From contig CAZPAY010000001.1 in the NCBI GenBank assembly GCA_964584805.1, forward strand, positions 1 to 64,000: a stretch of DNA of 64,000 nt, in the 5' to 3' direction. Both the position numbers and the translations under genes were made by a program. Source of the stretch: JABHIE01 sp964584805 (lineage in GTDB: Bacteria > Planctomycetota > UBA1135). Under the pieces are notes generated by a model. That model ran no database searches. It saw only the letters and a list, made by a program, of their open reading frames with translations, and was not told the DNA's origin. Positions 26,949 through 34,803 of this stretch are shown here, piece after piece (the stretch's first letter is position 1; the number at the start of each line of letters is the position of its first letter).

Positions 26949-26960
26949 TAAGTCTACTTA
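26949..26960. repeat. Short palindrome in the selD/M36 divergent region
   Basis: TAAGT-CT-ACTTA (arms 26949-26953 and 26956-26960) lies in the 78-bp gap between the divergent selD and M36 genes. A weak plus-strand promoter, TTGTAG (26923-26928) 17 bp before TAATAA (26946-26951), overlaps it. It could be an operator for the metalloprotease, but the motif is short. Confidence 0.25.
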
Positions 26961-26992
26961 GTGGTGTCTTTCAAGGCTCCCTAGATAAAAAC

Positions 26993-28831
26993 ATGCTCTC
27001 CCTCCTTCTCCCCCTCCTCCTCCTCCAAAACCCAGCGCTCACGCCACCCCAAACTCCGGGTGTCTTGTTGCGTGAAATCCCTGCGATGGCCATGCCCGCT
27101 GGCGAAGCTCAAGATGCAGCACAAGCCATTGTCGACACAGCCATCGCCAAAGCCCAGCTCGGCGGCGCCGCGACTTTGCTGATCGACCAAGGCCACTCCT
27201 TGACAGCCCAGCGCTTCCTTTTTCAACGGACGGCATCCGGCATCCCCATTCGTGACTCCTTTGCGAAAGTCGTGCTCTGGCATACAGGTGGTGCGGCCAT
27301 CGAAATGGAATCAACACCCGCTCCAACAACCGCGCCAACCATTCAAATCACCGGCGAAGAAGCCATTGCGCGCTCCATCGACGCCGTTTTTGAATTACCA
27401 GGCGTCGAGACCAACCTCTACGCGGGCACACCTTGCCTGCAATGGTTTGAAGGTCGCCTGATTTACTCTGTCCCTTATCGTGACCTTGAAGGGATGTACG
27501 ATTTTGAGGCTCTTGTCGACGCCAACAGCGGCGAGATGCTGCCACTCGTCGATAACCGCATCATGTACGACGGCCACGGGCAAGTATTCATCCCGAACCC
27601 CGTCCAAACCATGGATGACCACAGCCTAAAAGACAACAACAACTCGGCAAATGCAATCCCTGCGTCGGAGTATTTTGATGTTGTCTTGCAAGGTCTCGAT
27701 GATTCGGGTTACCTTCAGGGTCCACATGTCGACCTCAGCCCAACGAGTGGGCGCGTCCGTAGCGGCACTCTTGATTTTTATTACGACCGCTCGCAAAGCG
27801 GATTCGAGCAAACCATGGTTTACTACCACATGGATGAGTTTCAACGCTACATTCAATCGCTCGGCATGCTAAACGCCAACAACAAGCCTCAGCGGGTAAA
27901 TGTCAACGGTAGCGGCCAAGACAACTCTTGGTTTACGCCAAGCAGCGGCATCATCACCTACGGCCGCGGTGGCGTCGATGACGCAGAAGACGCTGACATC
28001 ATCATCCACGAATACGGCCACGCGCTGCATATGGATTTGCAGGGCAATCTCCCCAACGGCGAAAACGGTGCCATGGGCGAAGGCTACGGTGATTTCTACG
28101 CCGCACTTTTCTACGACGACCCACTCGTCGGCGAATGGGATGCCGTCTCTTACACCGGAAATCAGACCTATCACTATCTGCGTCGTGCCGATGGCGACCG
28201 CAAATACCCGGAAGACAAAGGCGGCGAAGTCCACAAATGGGGCGAAGTTTGGTCCGCCATGCTCTGGGATGTTCGCATTGCTTGCGGTCGTGATATTGCT
28301 TTGACCCTGACCATTGAGGGTTGCGCGTTGCAATCACCCAGCTCAGGCATGGTCAACGGCGCCTATTGGATGCGCCGCGCCGAAGAGCAGCTTTATGCGG
28401 GCACATGGCTACCCTTCTTGGCTTGGGCGCACCACAAGCGCGGTTTCCTTGACTTAGCGGATGCGACGCCGATTGTCTTGAATGTCGACGATTCATCCCT
28501 ACCTCGGGGTCGTGGCACGGCCATCACGGTGTCGGCACCCGATTACGCAAGCTTCAGTTACCAAGTGTTACCTTCGCTCATCAACACAGCAGGCTTTGCG
28601 GGGTCGCCCTTCGACTTAGAACTTTCCATCGGCACCGACGGCGCGCAATACTCAACTGACATCCCTCACGGCATTGGTTCACTCGATGCTTTGGGTGCGG
28701 CTGAGGCACGCATCCGCATCCCGAGCTGGATTGCATTGGATCAACCGATCTACCTGCAAGCTGTAATCTTCAATCCCGGTGGCACAAACTTGGCTTCTAA
28801 CCCAGCCGCCATCATGGGCGTGATTCACTAA
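26993..28831 (+). CDS. Secreted zinc metalloprotease, M36 (fungalysin)-like
   Basis: A 612-residue exported protease. It has a short leucine-rich signal peptide (1-15), an FTP/propeptide-like region (about 60-185) that probably acts as inhibitor and chaperone, and a zinc site HEYGH at 339-343 (His339, Glu340, His343) with the third ligand Glu363 in GEGYGD. This spacing and the GEG motif are those of M36/gluzincin peptidases. A C-terminal domain (about 490-612) is beta-rich and may be for binding or sorting. It sits on the plus strand between the minus-strand selD and selA genes. Its 3' end overlaps selA by 4 nt (CTAA, a stop on both strands). I see no link with selenium. Confidence 0.85.
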   Translation: MLSLLLPLLLLQNPALTPPQTPGVLLREIPAMAMPAGEAQDAAQAIVDTAIAKAQLGGAATLLIDQGHSLTAQRFLFQRTASGIPIRDSFAKVVLWHTGGAAIEMESTPAPTTAPTIQITGEEAIARSIDAVFELPGVETNLYAGTPCLQWFEGRLIYSVPYRDLEGMYDFEALVDANSGEMLPLVDNRIMYDGHGQVFIPNPVQTMDDHSLKDNNNSANAIPASEYFDVVLQGLDDSGYLQGPHVDLSPTSGRVRSGTLDFYYDRSQSGFEQTMVYYHMDEFQRYIQSLGMLNANNKPQRVNVNGSGQDNSWFTPSSGIITYGRGGVDDAEDADIIIHEYGHALHMDLQGNLPNGENGAMGEGYGDFYAALFYDDPLVGEWDAVSYTGNQTYHYLRRADGDRKYPEDKGGEVHKWGEVWSAMLWDVRIACGRDIALTLTIEGCALQSPSSGMVNGAYWMRRAEEQLYAGTWLPFLAWAHHKRGFLDLADATPIVLNVDDSSLPRGRGTAITVSAPDYASFSYQVLPSLINTAGFAGSPFDLELSIGTDGAQYSTDIPHGIGSLDALGAAEARIRIPSWIALDQPIYLQAVIFNPGGTNLASNPAAIMGVIH

Positions 28832-30198
28832 AGCTCAAGCAGCGCCGACATCAAATCGGCTTCTTCGTGCTCTTGCACGGTACGCATATCCAAGATGACT
28901 TTGTCGTCTTGGATTCTTGCGTAAACGGCGGTCTCACTTAAACGCAATCGCCGCGCGAGTTCATCGGCAGATGAGCCCTCAAGCTGGATGGCCAAACCCG
29001 CACCCGGTAGATTTGCCGTAGGTGAGGCACCTGAACCGACTCGGCCTTGCGTGTCAACGACGCTCATCGCAACAGCACCGCCCGCATCAACAACCTGAGT
29101 GAGCAAACTATCAGCGCGCACGATTAATTCATCACGGCTCGCACTCAACATCCGTAAAGCAGGGATGCGCGCAAACGCCGCATCGGGGCCGAGTAAATGC
29201 ACGCGTAAAGTCGCCTCAAGTGCGGCCAACATCGTTTTATCGAGCCGCAGACAACGGGTCAGCATGTCGCGACGCAAACGCTCAACGAGTGGCGCCACGC
29301 CCACAATCAAGCCAGCCTGTGGCCCACCTAAAATCTTATCGCCTGAAAAAGTCACGACCTCACAGCCGTCTTTCAAGGCCGCCAAAACCGAAGGCTCGTC
29401 TTTCACGCAAGCCATCTCTGCACCATGCAAAACACCTGAGCCCAAGTCATAAAGCAGCGGGACGCCATGCTCTTTGCAAAGTGCAGCAAGCTCGTCTGTA
29501 TCGGGTTCGCCCGTGAAACCTTTAATCTCAAAGTTAGAACGGTGGATACGCAAAACCGCAGCGACACCGGGGTCGGCTAAAGCTTTGCGGAAGTCAGCCA
29601 ACTCAACCTTGTTGGTGGTGCCCACTTCGATCATCTCTGCACCCGCAGCGTCGATCACCTCAGGCATACGATACGAGCCGCCAATCGCGACAAGCTCGCT
29701 GCGCGACACGACCACCTTGCGCCCGCGAGCCAATGCAGAAACCGCCAACAGTAAAGCTGCGGCATTATTGTTGACGGCCAACCCGGCCTCGGCACCGGTC
29801 AACTCAGCCAACAAGGCGGAAACGGGTGCTTCGCGTTTTCCGCGCTGACCCGTTTCAGGGTCAATCTCGAGCACAGCCGCACCGACCGAATCTTCGACCG
29901 CTTCATAAGCCTCACGGGGCCAAGGCGCACGCCCCAAATTCGTGTGCAAAACCGTGCCAGATGCGTTGATCGCTTTACGCACCTGCATAGCCGGTAAAAC
30001 AGCTAAACGCGCACCGACTTCAGACCAAAAGGTATCATCAATCGCGCGGGGTGCATCACTCGAAAAAGTCGCACGCACACCTACAAGCGTAGCATCAATT
30101 GCTCGATGCAAAGCCTCACGACCATAGACATCGAAATCACGCGCACCCCCCTCATCGAGAAGATCATTCATCGGGGGGATGCGCCTGGCTTTACTCAT
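28828..30198 (-). CDS. selA: L-seryl-tRNA(Sec) selenium transferase
   Basis: A 456-residue PLP enzyme that turns seryl-tRNA(Sec) into selenocysteyl-tRNA(Sec) using selenophosphate. The N-terminal ASGTVLHTNLGRAP segment (79-92) and PLP lysine Lys288 in SGDKILGGPQAG (285-296) are typical. The length is normal. The start ATG at 30198 is 3 bp after the MFS gene stop, so they are co-transcribed. Its substrate donor SelD is encoded 1.9 kb away. No selB or tRNA-Sec gene was found in the window. Confidence 0.96.
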   Translation of the reverse strand: MSKARRIPPMNDLLDEGGARDFDVYGREALHRAIDATLVGVRATFSSDAPRAIDDTFWSEVGARLAVLPAMQVRKAINASGTVLHTNLGRAPWPREAYEAVEDSVGAAVLEIDPETGQRGKREAPVSALLAELTGAEAGLAVNNNAAALLLAVSALARGRKVVVSRSELVAIGGSYRMPEVIDAAGAEMIEVGTTNKVELADFRKALADPGVAAVLRIHRSNFEIKGFTGEPDTDELAALCKEHGVPLLYDLGSGVLHGAEMACVKDEPSVLAALKDGCEVVTFSGDKILGGPQAGLIVGVAPLVERLRRDMLTRCLRLDKTMLAALEATLRVHLLGPDAAFARIPALRMLSASRDELIVRADSLLTQVVDAGGAVAMSVVDTQGRVGSGASPTANLPGAGLAIQLEGSSADELARRLRLSETAVYARIQDDKVILDMRTVQEHEEADLMSALLEL

Positions 30199-30201
30199 GA
30201 C

Positions 30202-32355
30202 TTAGGCCGTAGCTTCTGGGTCTTCTTCGAGCATATGCTCGGCGTCGGCCAAAGCGTCAGGCTCAATGAAAGAACCTGCATCGTCTTGGTCACCACCACG
30301 ACCCTCTTCCGGGACACGAATCCACTTCATGAGTAGAATCAAACCAATCGGCGTGACGGCAGCCATCACAGCAATCCAGAACCATAACTCTTCGGAATTA
30401 CGCGTTGCGTTTTCTTGAAGATATTCCCAGATGTGGTAGTGCAGATCAGTGCTGAGCGTGTCAGCCGAAGAGCCCACCTGACGCAACTTGTCAATCACCG
30501 TCGGCAAGACCTCATCGAGCTCAAGAGCCGCGACAGCATCGGGTGCCAAGTAATGATGCTCAGTTAAGTAATCCCGGCCGAACTGCGCAAGCACATCAGT
30601 AGGCTCAGCAAGCGCACCATCGAGATTGCGCAGGCCGCTTTCAATTGAAGCGTCAAGACCCGTCGCGCCCTCTGTCAATGCAGAGTTTTCCTCGAGGAAA
30701 CGCGAGTCAAGCAAACCATGCAAGTGTGCGATATCCGCGCCACGAGCAGCCTCGGCATCAATCGTCGCAAGGACGGCATCTAAGTCAAGGCCCGCTGCGT
30801 ATTCTTCGGTGACGCCAAAACGCCCCACCAAGTAATCGCGGGCAAACTCAAGATCGACATTTTCGCCCGAACGCACCTCATTTAAGAAGCGGTCAGCCAT
30901 CGTGCTGACAATCTCTGAGTCTTTCATCTTGTCAGCGACATCTTGTGTCAAAATGCCTTTTTCAATCAAATCGGCTTTTGCCAAGCTTGCGTCAGACGGG
31001 CAGTAACTCTGCAACATACGCCCCGACATCATGCCCACGCCCAACTTTGCCAAGAAGTAGGGCAAGAGCGACAAAGACATATAAGAAGCCTCACGCCCCT
31101 TAGGTGCAATCGCAGCGGTGTACTCGTAAAGACGCGGTGACCAGAAGGCCTCACCGACCGAGAAGCAAATCACAAAAAGCGTGATGCTCAAGTAGAGCGG
31201 GCTCCATTCGCCACTCAGGTCAAGCCAAGCCGCGATGCCTGAGCCAAACCAAGTCTCGCGCATCCACTCGAAGCTGGCCGGATCCATTGCAAGAATGAAA
31301 GTGGAAGCCGCACCGATTGCCGTCCCCCAGAGGACCATGGAATAGGAAGTCACCTTTTGAGTCACAACACCCAGAATCGGCACCAAAATGACAATTTCGA
31401 GGGGGTTTAGAACCGACCACAAATTGCCAATTGGTGCGCCGGGCCCGAGCTCGCGAATCCCGAATTTCGGGAAGGTGTAGTGCATGTGATAGAACACCAG
31501 TCGCGTGCCCACGACCAGGAACAAGAAACCCAAGAATTTATAAAACGAAGGCTCTTGCCAAACTTCGGCGAAAATTTTGCCGGTTTTTTTCAACACATTG
31601 CCCATCGACAAAAGCACTTTGCCTAGACCTTTGTGCTCGGGGAATGGGTCTTCGCGTGGAGGCAATTCCTTAATGCCCTCGTCGGTCATTTCGATGCCTG
31701 GACGCATGTAAATGTGCGTTGCCAGCCAACCCGGAATCGTAAACACAACGGAAATCAAAAATAGCGTCTGATAAGTCGAGAGCGAGCTGAACTCACCCAA
31801 AGCACCCGTCGCACCAGGGATGAGATGGAATGTGCCGTATTCGCCCATCACATCGCGTACGAAGTCAAACAGCCAACCCGCAACCGCAAAGCCGACATTC
31901 ATCAAAACATAGAACATCGAAAACGCCATCGAGCGCTGAGCTGTGCTCGAATAACGCTTGAGTGCGGCCGTCATGACCGGCACCATCATCGCCAAGCCAA
32001 TCGCCAGCGGATACATACCTAAGATGACCACGATCCAAGGGTCGGTCACAAAGGTCATGAAGGCGCGTGAGCCCAAGCAAATCAGAAAGCCTGCAAGGAA
32101 TGCTTTACGCAAACCAATCGCGTCTGCCAGTGAACCCACCGCAACCGTAATCAGCGTCAAGATAGTCGACCAAATCGCAATGTGGTCGCCTGCGGCTGTA
32201 TCGGAATAGCCAAGGTCGGAACTCAGCCAAAGCACCATCGCGCCCGACATCAAACCATAGGCAATGATTTCAAAAACCTTGGTGAAGTAAATGATCCATA
32301 GTTCGCGAGGCGCACCGCGCAGAACTAAAAACTTGGAGAGGAACTTGCTCAGCAT
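30202..32355 (-). CDS. MFS/POT-like transporter with a large soluble insertion before the last helix
   Basis: A 717-residue protein. Membrane helices fill residues 15 to about 460, with the MFS loop GSLADAIGLRKAF after the second helix; the opening PRELWIIYFTKVFE segment resembles the POT/peptide group. One further helix lies near 670-690. Between about 480 and 660 lies a soluble, acidic, helical insertion with two related copies of a segment of about 30 residues (at 30757-30848 and 30494-30585). The substrate is unknown. selA follows 3 bp after its stop, and it diverges from recJ across a 35-bp gap. Confidence 0.78.
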   Translation of the reverse strand: MLSKFLSKFLVLRGAPRELWIIYFTKVFEIIAYGLMSGAMVLWLSSDLGYSDTAAGDHIAIWSTILTLITVAVGSLADAIGLRKAFLAGFLICLGSRAFMTFVTDPWIVVILGMYPLAIGLAMMVPVMTAALKRYSSTAQRSMAFSMFYVLMNVGFAVAGWLFDFVRDVMGEYGTFHLIPGATGALGEFSSLSTYQTLFLISVVFTIPGWLATHIYMRPGIEMTDEGIKELPPREDPFPEHKGLGKVLLSMGNVLKKTGKIFAEVWQEPSFYKFLGFLFLVVGTRLVFYHMHYTFPKFGIRELGPGAPIGNLWSVLNPLEIVILVPILGVVTQKVTSYSMVLWGTAIGAASTFILAMDPASFEWMRETWFGSGIAAWLDLSGEWSPLYLSITLFVICFSVGEAFWSPRLYEYTAAIAPKGREASYMSLSLLPYFLAKLGVGMMSGRMLQSYCPSDASLAKADLIEKGILTQDVADKMKDSEIVSTMADRFLNEVRSGENVDLEFARDYLVGRFGVTEEYAAGLDLDAVLATIDAEAARGADIAHLHGLLDSRFLEENSALTEGATGLDASIESGLRNLDGALAEPTDVLAQFGRDYLTEHHYLAPDAVAALELDEVLPTVIDKLRQVGSSADTLSTDLHYHIWEYLQENATRNSEELWFWIAVMAAVTPIGLILLMKWIRVPEEGRGGDQDDAGSFIEPDALADAEHMLEEDPEATA
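30494..30585 (-). repeat. Copy 2 of the intragenic repeat in the MFS insertion
   Basis: This segment encodes FGRDYLTEHHYLAPDAV followed by ALELDEVLPTVID. It matches copy 1 (30757-30848) in FxRDYL at the start and LxLDxVLxTxID at the end. The copies begin about 264 nt apart, inside the soluble insertion. It is a protein-level repeat; the DNA is diverged. Confidence 0.6.
30757..30848 (-). repeat. Copy 1 of the intragenic repeat in the MFS insertion
   Basis: This segment encodes FARDYLVGRFGVTEEYA followed by GLDLDAVLATID. It is the upstream partner of the copy at 30494-30585. The shared pattern suggests an internal duplication within the insertion rather than a mobile repeat. Confidence 0.6.
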
Positions 32356-32390
32356 CCGCCTATTTCACAGGAGAGCCGCCCTTAAAGCAA

Positions 32391-34181
32391 ATGAAACCCG
32401 GCATCGGTTGTCCTAGAATCCAAGTTGTGACATTGGCTCTATCCCCCGCCTATCGCTGGAAACTCCTCCCCCAGACGCCCGCCGAGCGCGACCGGCTTTC
32501 TAACGATCTGAATTTGCGGCCACTTACCGCTCAGATACTGTCGAATCGGGGCTACACCGATGTCGCAGACGCCAAGCGCGCGGCTCGGCCCAGCCTGCAA
32601 CATGTGGCTGATCCCACGAGCATCCCTGGCTTTGCCGACGCGAGTGCCGCTCTGCAACGCGCACTAAAAAACGACACTCATGTCTTGATTCACGGTGATT
32701 ACGATTGCGATGGCCTTTGCGGCTCGGCGATTTTGTATCACCTTTTTGAGTCGGTGGGCATCGCGTCCACGACTTATGTGCCTGACCGTGAGCGAGACGG
32801 CTACTCCTTTGGCCCGCGCAGTCTTGAGGCCGCCCGTGCTTGCGGTGCCGGCATGATTATCGCGGTCGACAACGGAACCACGGCCTACGACTGGCTCGAC
32901 AAACTTGCCGAAGAAGATCTTGAAGTCGTAATTGTCGATCACCACCCACCGGGCGATCGCGAGGCAAATTGCACCGCGCTGATGAATCCCTTGCTTGCCA
33001 GTCCCCATGACGGCGTTTTCCCAGGCTATTGTGGTGCGGGTGTGGCTTGGTTATTGACTTGGGGTTTTTTACGCGACATCCACGGCTCTGACGGCAAGTT
33101 GCCTGAGAATCACCGCCGTTTGTTAATGGATACGCTGACCCTTGCCGCCGTCGCGACGATTGGCGATGCCATGCAATTGATTGGCCCCAACCGTGGCATC
33201 ATCCGCAAAGGTTTGGCCCATTTATCTCAATGCACACTGCCCGGCGTGCGCGCCCTTGCCGAAATGTGCAAGATGCCCGACCCACCGAGTGCGCGTGATA
33301 TTGGTTTTCGTTTTGCGCCGGCTTTAAATGCGCCTGGCCGCCTCGGTCGAGCCCAAGTCACGGCGGACCTCCTTGAATGTACCGACCTCAACGAGGCGCG
33401 TCGCCTTGCGGCAACGGCGCAAGCACTCAATGACGAGCGCAAGCAATTGCAAAATCGCCAAGCGCGCCAACTCGAAGCCAACAGTGAAAACCAACGCGAA
33501 GACGGTGCTGCCGCACTGGTGATAGGCAGCTCCGATGTCAATTTCGGCATTATGGGGCCGGTGGCGTCGCGCATTGTTGATCACACCGGCTTGCCCGTTT
33601 TCGCTTGGGGCGAAACTGAGCCAGGTCTAGCTCGCGGCTCATCCCGCGCGCCTGAGGGCTACAACCTCTACCCGCTTTTGCAGGCCGCCGACGATGCGGG
33701 CATCTTGAAAGGTTGGGGAGGGCATAAACAAGCGGCTGGGTTCAGCTTTGACCCTAAAGATGCCGATGCTCTCGAAAAGTGCATCCATGAAACGGCTGCT
33801 TTACAGCCAACCCCGCCACTGCCTGAGCTGGCGATTGACTGCGAGGTCACTCCGTTTGAGATTGATGTGCAACAAATTGACGAGCTGATCAGCCTCGAGC
33901 CTTGGGGGCGCGGTTTTCAGCCGCCACTTTTCCTTGCGACCGGGCTCAAGCTCTTGCAAGACCCCCGCATCATGGGTGTGGACGAAACGCACCTCTCCCT
34001 CGAGCTCGAGCGTGACGGCAACACCGTGCGGTCGGTTGCCTGGAATCGCGCTTCCGACTGGGGCAGCCTCCAAGCGGGTGACAAAGTTGATGTTGTTTTC
34101 CGTGCCGAGATCAATAGCTTCCGTGGCCGGCGCAATGTGCAATGGACTCTCGAAGACCTCCGCACTTCTGCTGACACTTAA
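32391..34181 (+). CDS. recJ: Single-stranded-DNA-specific exonuclease RecJ
   Basis: A 596-residue DHH-family 5'-3' exonuclease for recombination and mismatch repair. The metal motifs are HGDYDCDG (101-108) and IVDHHPPGD with DHH at 183-185; the DHHA1 domain carries WGGHKQAAGF (about 443-452). A C-terminal OB-like part completes the usual plan. The ATG at 32391 is the first in frame, but an in-frame GTG at 32427 would start closer to the typical N-terminus, so the first 12 residues are uncertain. It is followed 5 bp later by a membrane protein gene and then polA. Confidence 0.95.
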   Translation: MKPGIGCPRIQVVTLALSPAYRWKLLPQTPAERDRLSNDLNLRPLTAQILSNRGYTDVADAKRAARPSLQHVADPTSIPGFADASAALQRALKNDTHVLIHGDYDCDGLCGSAILYHLFESVGIASTTYVPDRERDGYSFGPRSLEAARACGAGMIIAVDNGTTAYDWLDKLAEEDLEVVIVDHHPPGDREANCTALMNPLLASPHDGVFPGYCGAGVAWLLTWGFLRDIHGSDGKLPENHRRLLMDTLTLAAVATIGDAMQLIGPNRGIIRKGLAHLSQCTLPGVRALAEMCKMPDPPSARDIGFRFAPALNAPGRLGRAQVTADLLECTDLNEARRLAATAQALNDERKQLQNRQARQLEANSENQREDGAAALVIGSSDVNFGIMGPVASRIVDHTGLPVFAWGETEPGLARGSSRAPEGYNLYPLLQAADDAGILKGWGGHKQAAGFSFDPKDADALEKCIHETAALQPTPPLPELAIDCEVTPFEIDVQQIDELISLEPWGRGFQPPLFLATGLKLLQDPRIMGVDETHLSLELERDGNTVRSVAWNRASDWGSLQAGDKVDVVFRAEINSFRGRRNVQWTLEDLRTSADT

Positions 34182-34186
34182 TATTT

Positions 34187-34798
34187 ATGAAATCCATTCT
34201 TCGCTTTTATCGCGCTGTCTACGACTGGGTCGTTGGACTGGCCGAAAAGACTTGGGCTGAGTTCGCGCTTTGGGCGCTGAGTTTTGCCGAGGCCTCCTTT
34301 TTGCCGATTCCGGTTGATCCGCTTTTATTAGCAATGGGCGCTTCTCGCCCCAACCGCGCGGTGCGCTTTGCATTTGGCGTAACCGTGTTCTCTGTTTTAG
34401 GAGGCCTGTTTGGCTGGCTCATCGGTTATTACCTCGGCGATGCAGCGGTCACTGAAATTGCTGCCTTCTGGGGCAAAGAAGAGGGCCTCGTCCGTGCGCG
34501 CGAGCTCTATACCGCCTACGGATCGGTGATTTTATTTATCAGCGCATTGACGCCTGTGCCCTTTATCGCTTTTACTTTGATTGGCGGCATCATGGGGCAA
34601 GATCTCATGATTTTCCTTCCCGTGGCATTTTGCGGTCGAGGCTTACGCTTTATGACCGAAGGTTTTCTACTGCGTAAATTTGGAGCAGCCATTTTAGTTT
34701 GGATGGAAAAATGGTTTGACCGCATCGCCATCATCGCAACGGTTGTCCTCGTCGGCGGCTTCCTCCTTTGGCGATCTCTTGCGGATCACGCTTCCTAG
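34187..34798 (+). CDS. DedA/YqaA-like (SNARE-associated) membrane protein
   Basis: A 203-residue inner-membrane protein. The segment EASFLPIPVDPLLLAMGASRP (about 36-56) is the E/P/D-rich re-entrant motif of DedA/YqaA-type proteins, and a second helical hairpin TPVPFIAFTLIGGIMG (about 124-139) follows. Relatives are linked to phospholipid flipping or membrane homeostasis, but YqaA itself is poorly defined. It lies 5 bp after recJ and 5 bp before polA, so it is presumably in the same transcript; I infer no functional link to DNA repair. Confidence 0.75.
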   Translation: MKSILRFYRAVYDWVVGLAEKTWAEFALWALSFAEASFLPIPVDPLLLAMGASRPNRAVRFAFGVTVFSVLGGLFGWLIGYYLGDAAVTEIAAFWGKEEGLVRARELYTAYGSVILFISALTPVPFIAFTLIGGIMGQDLMIFLPVAFCGRGLRFMTEGFLLRKFGAAILVWMEKWFDRIAIIATVVLVGGFLLWRSLADHAS

Positions 34799-34803
34799 AG
34801 TTC

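Noticed and set aside
34768..34803. ATG at 34768 as polA start
   Set aside because: It overlaps the membrane protein gene by 31 bp, and the ATG at 34804 gives the family-typical N-terminus.
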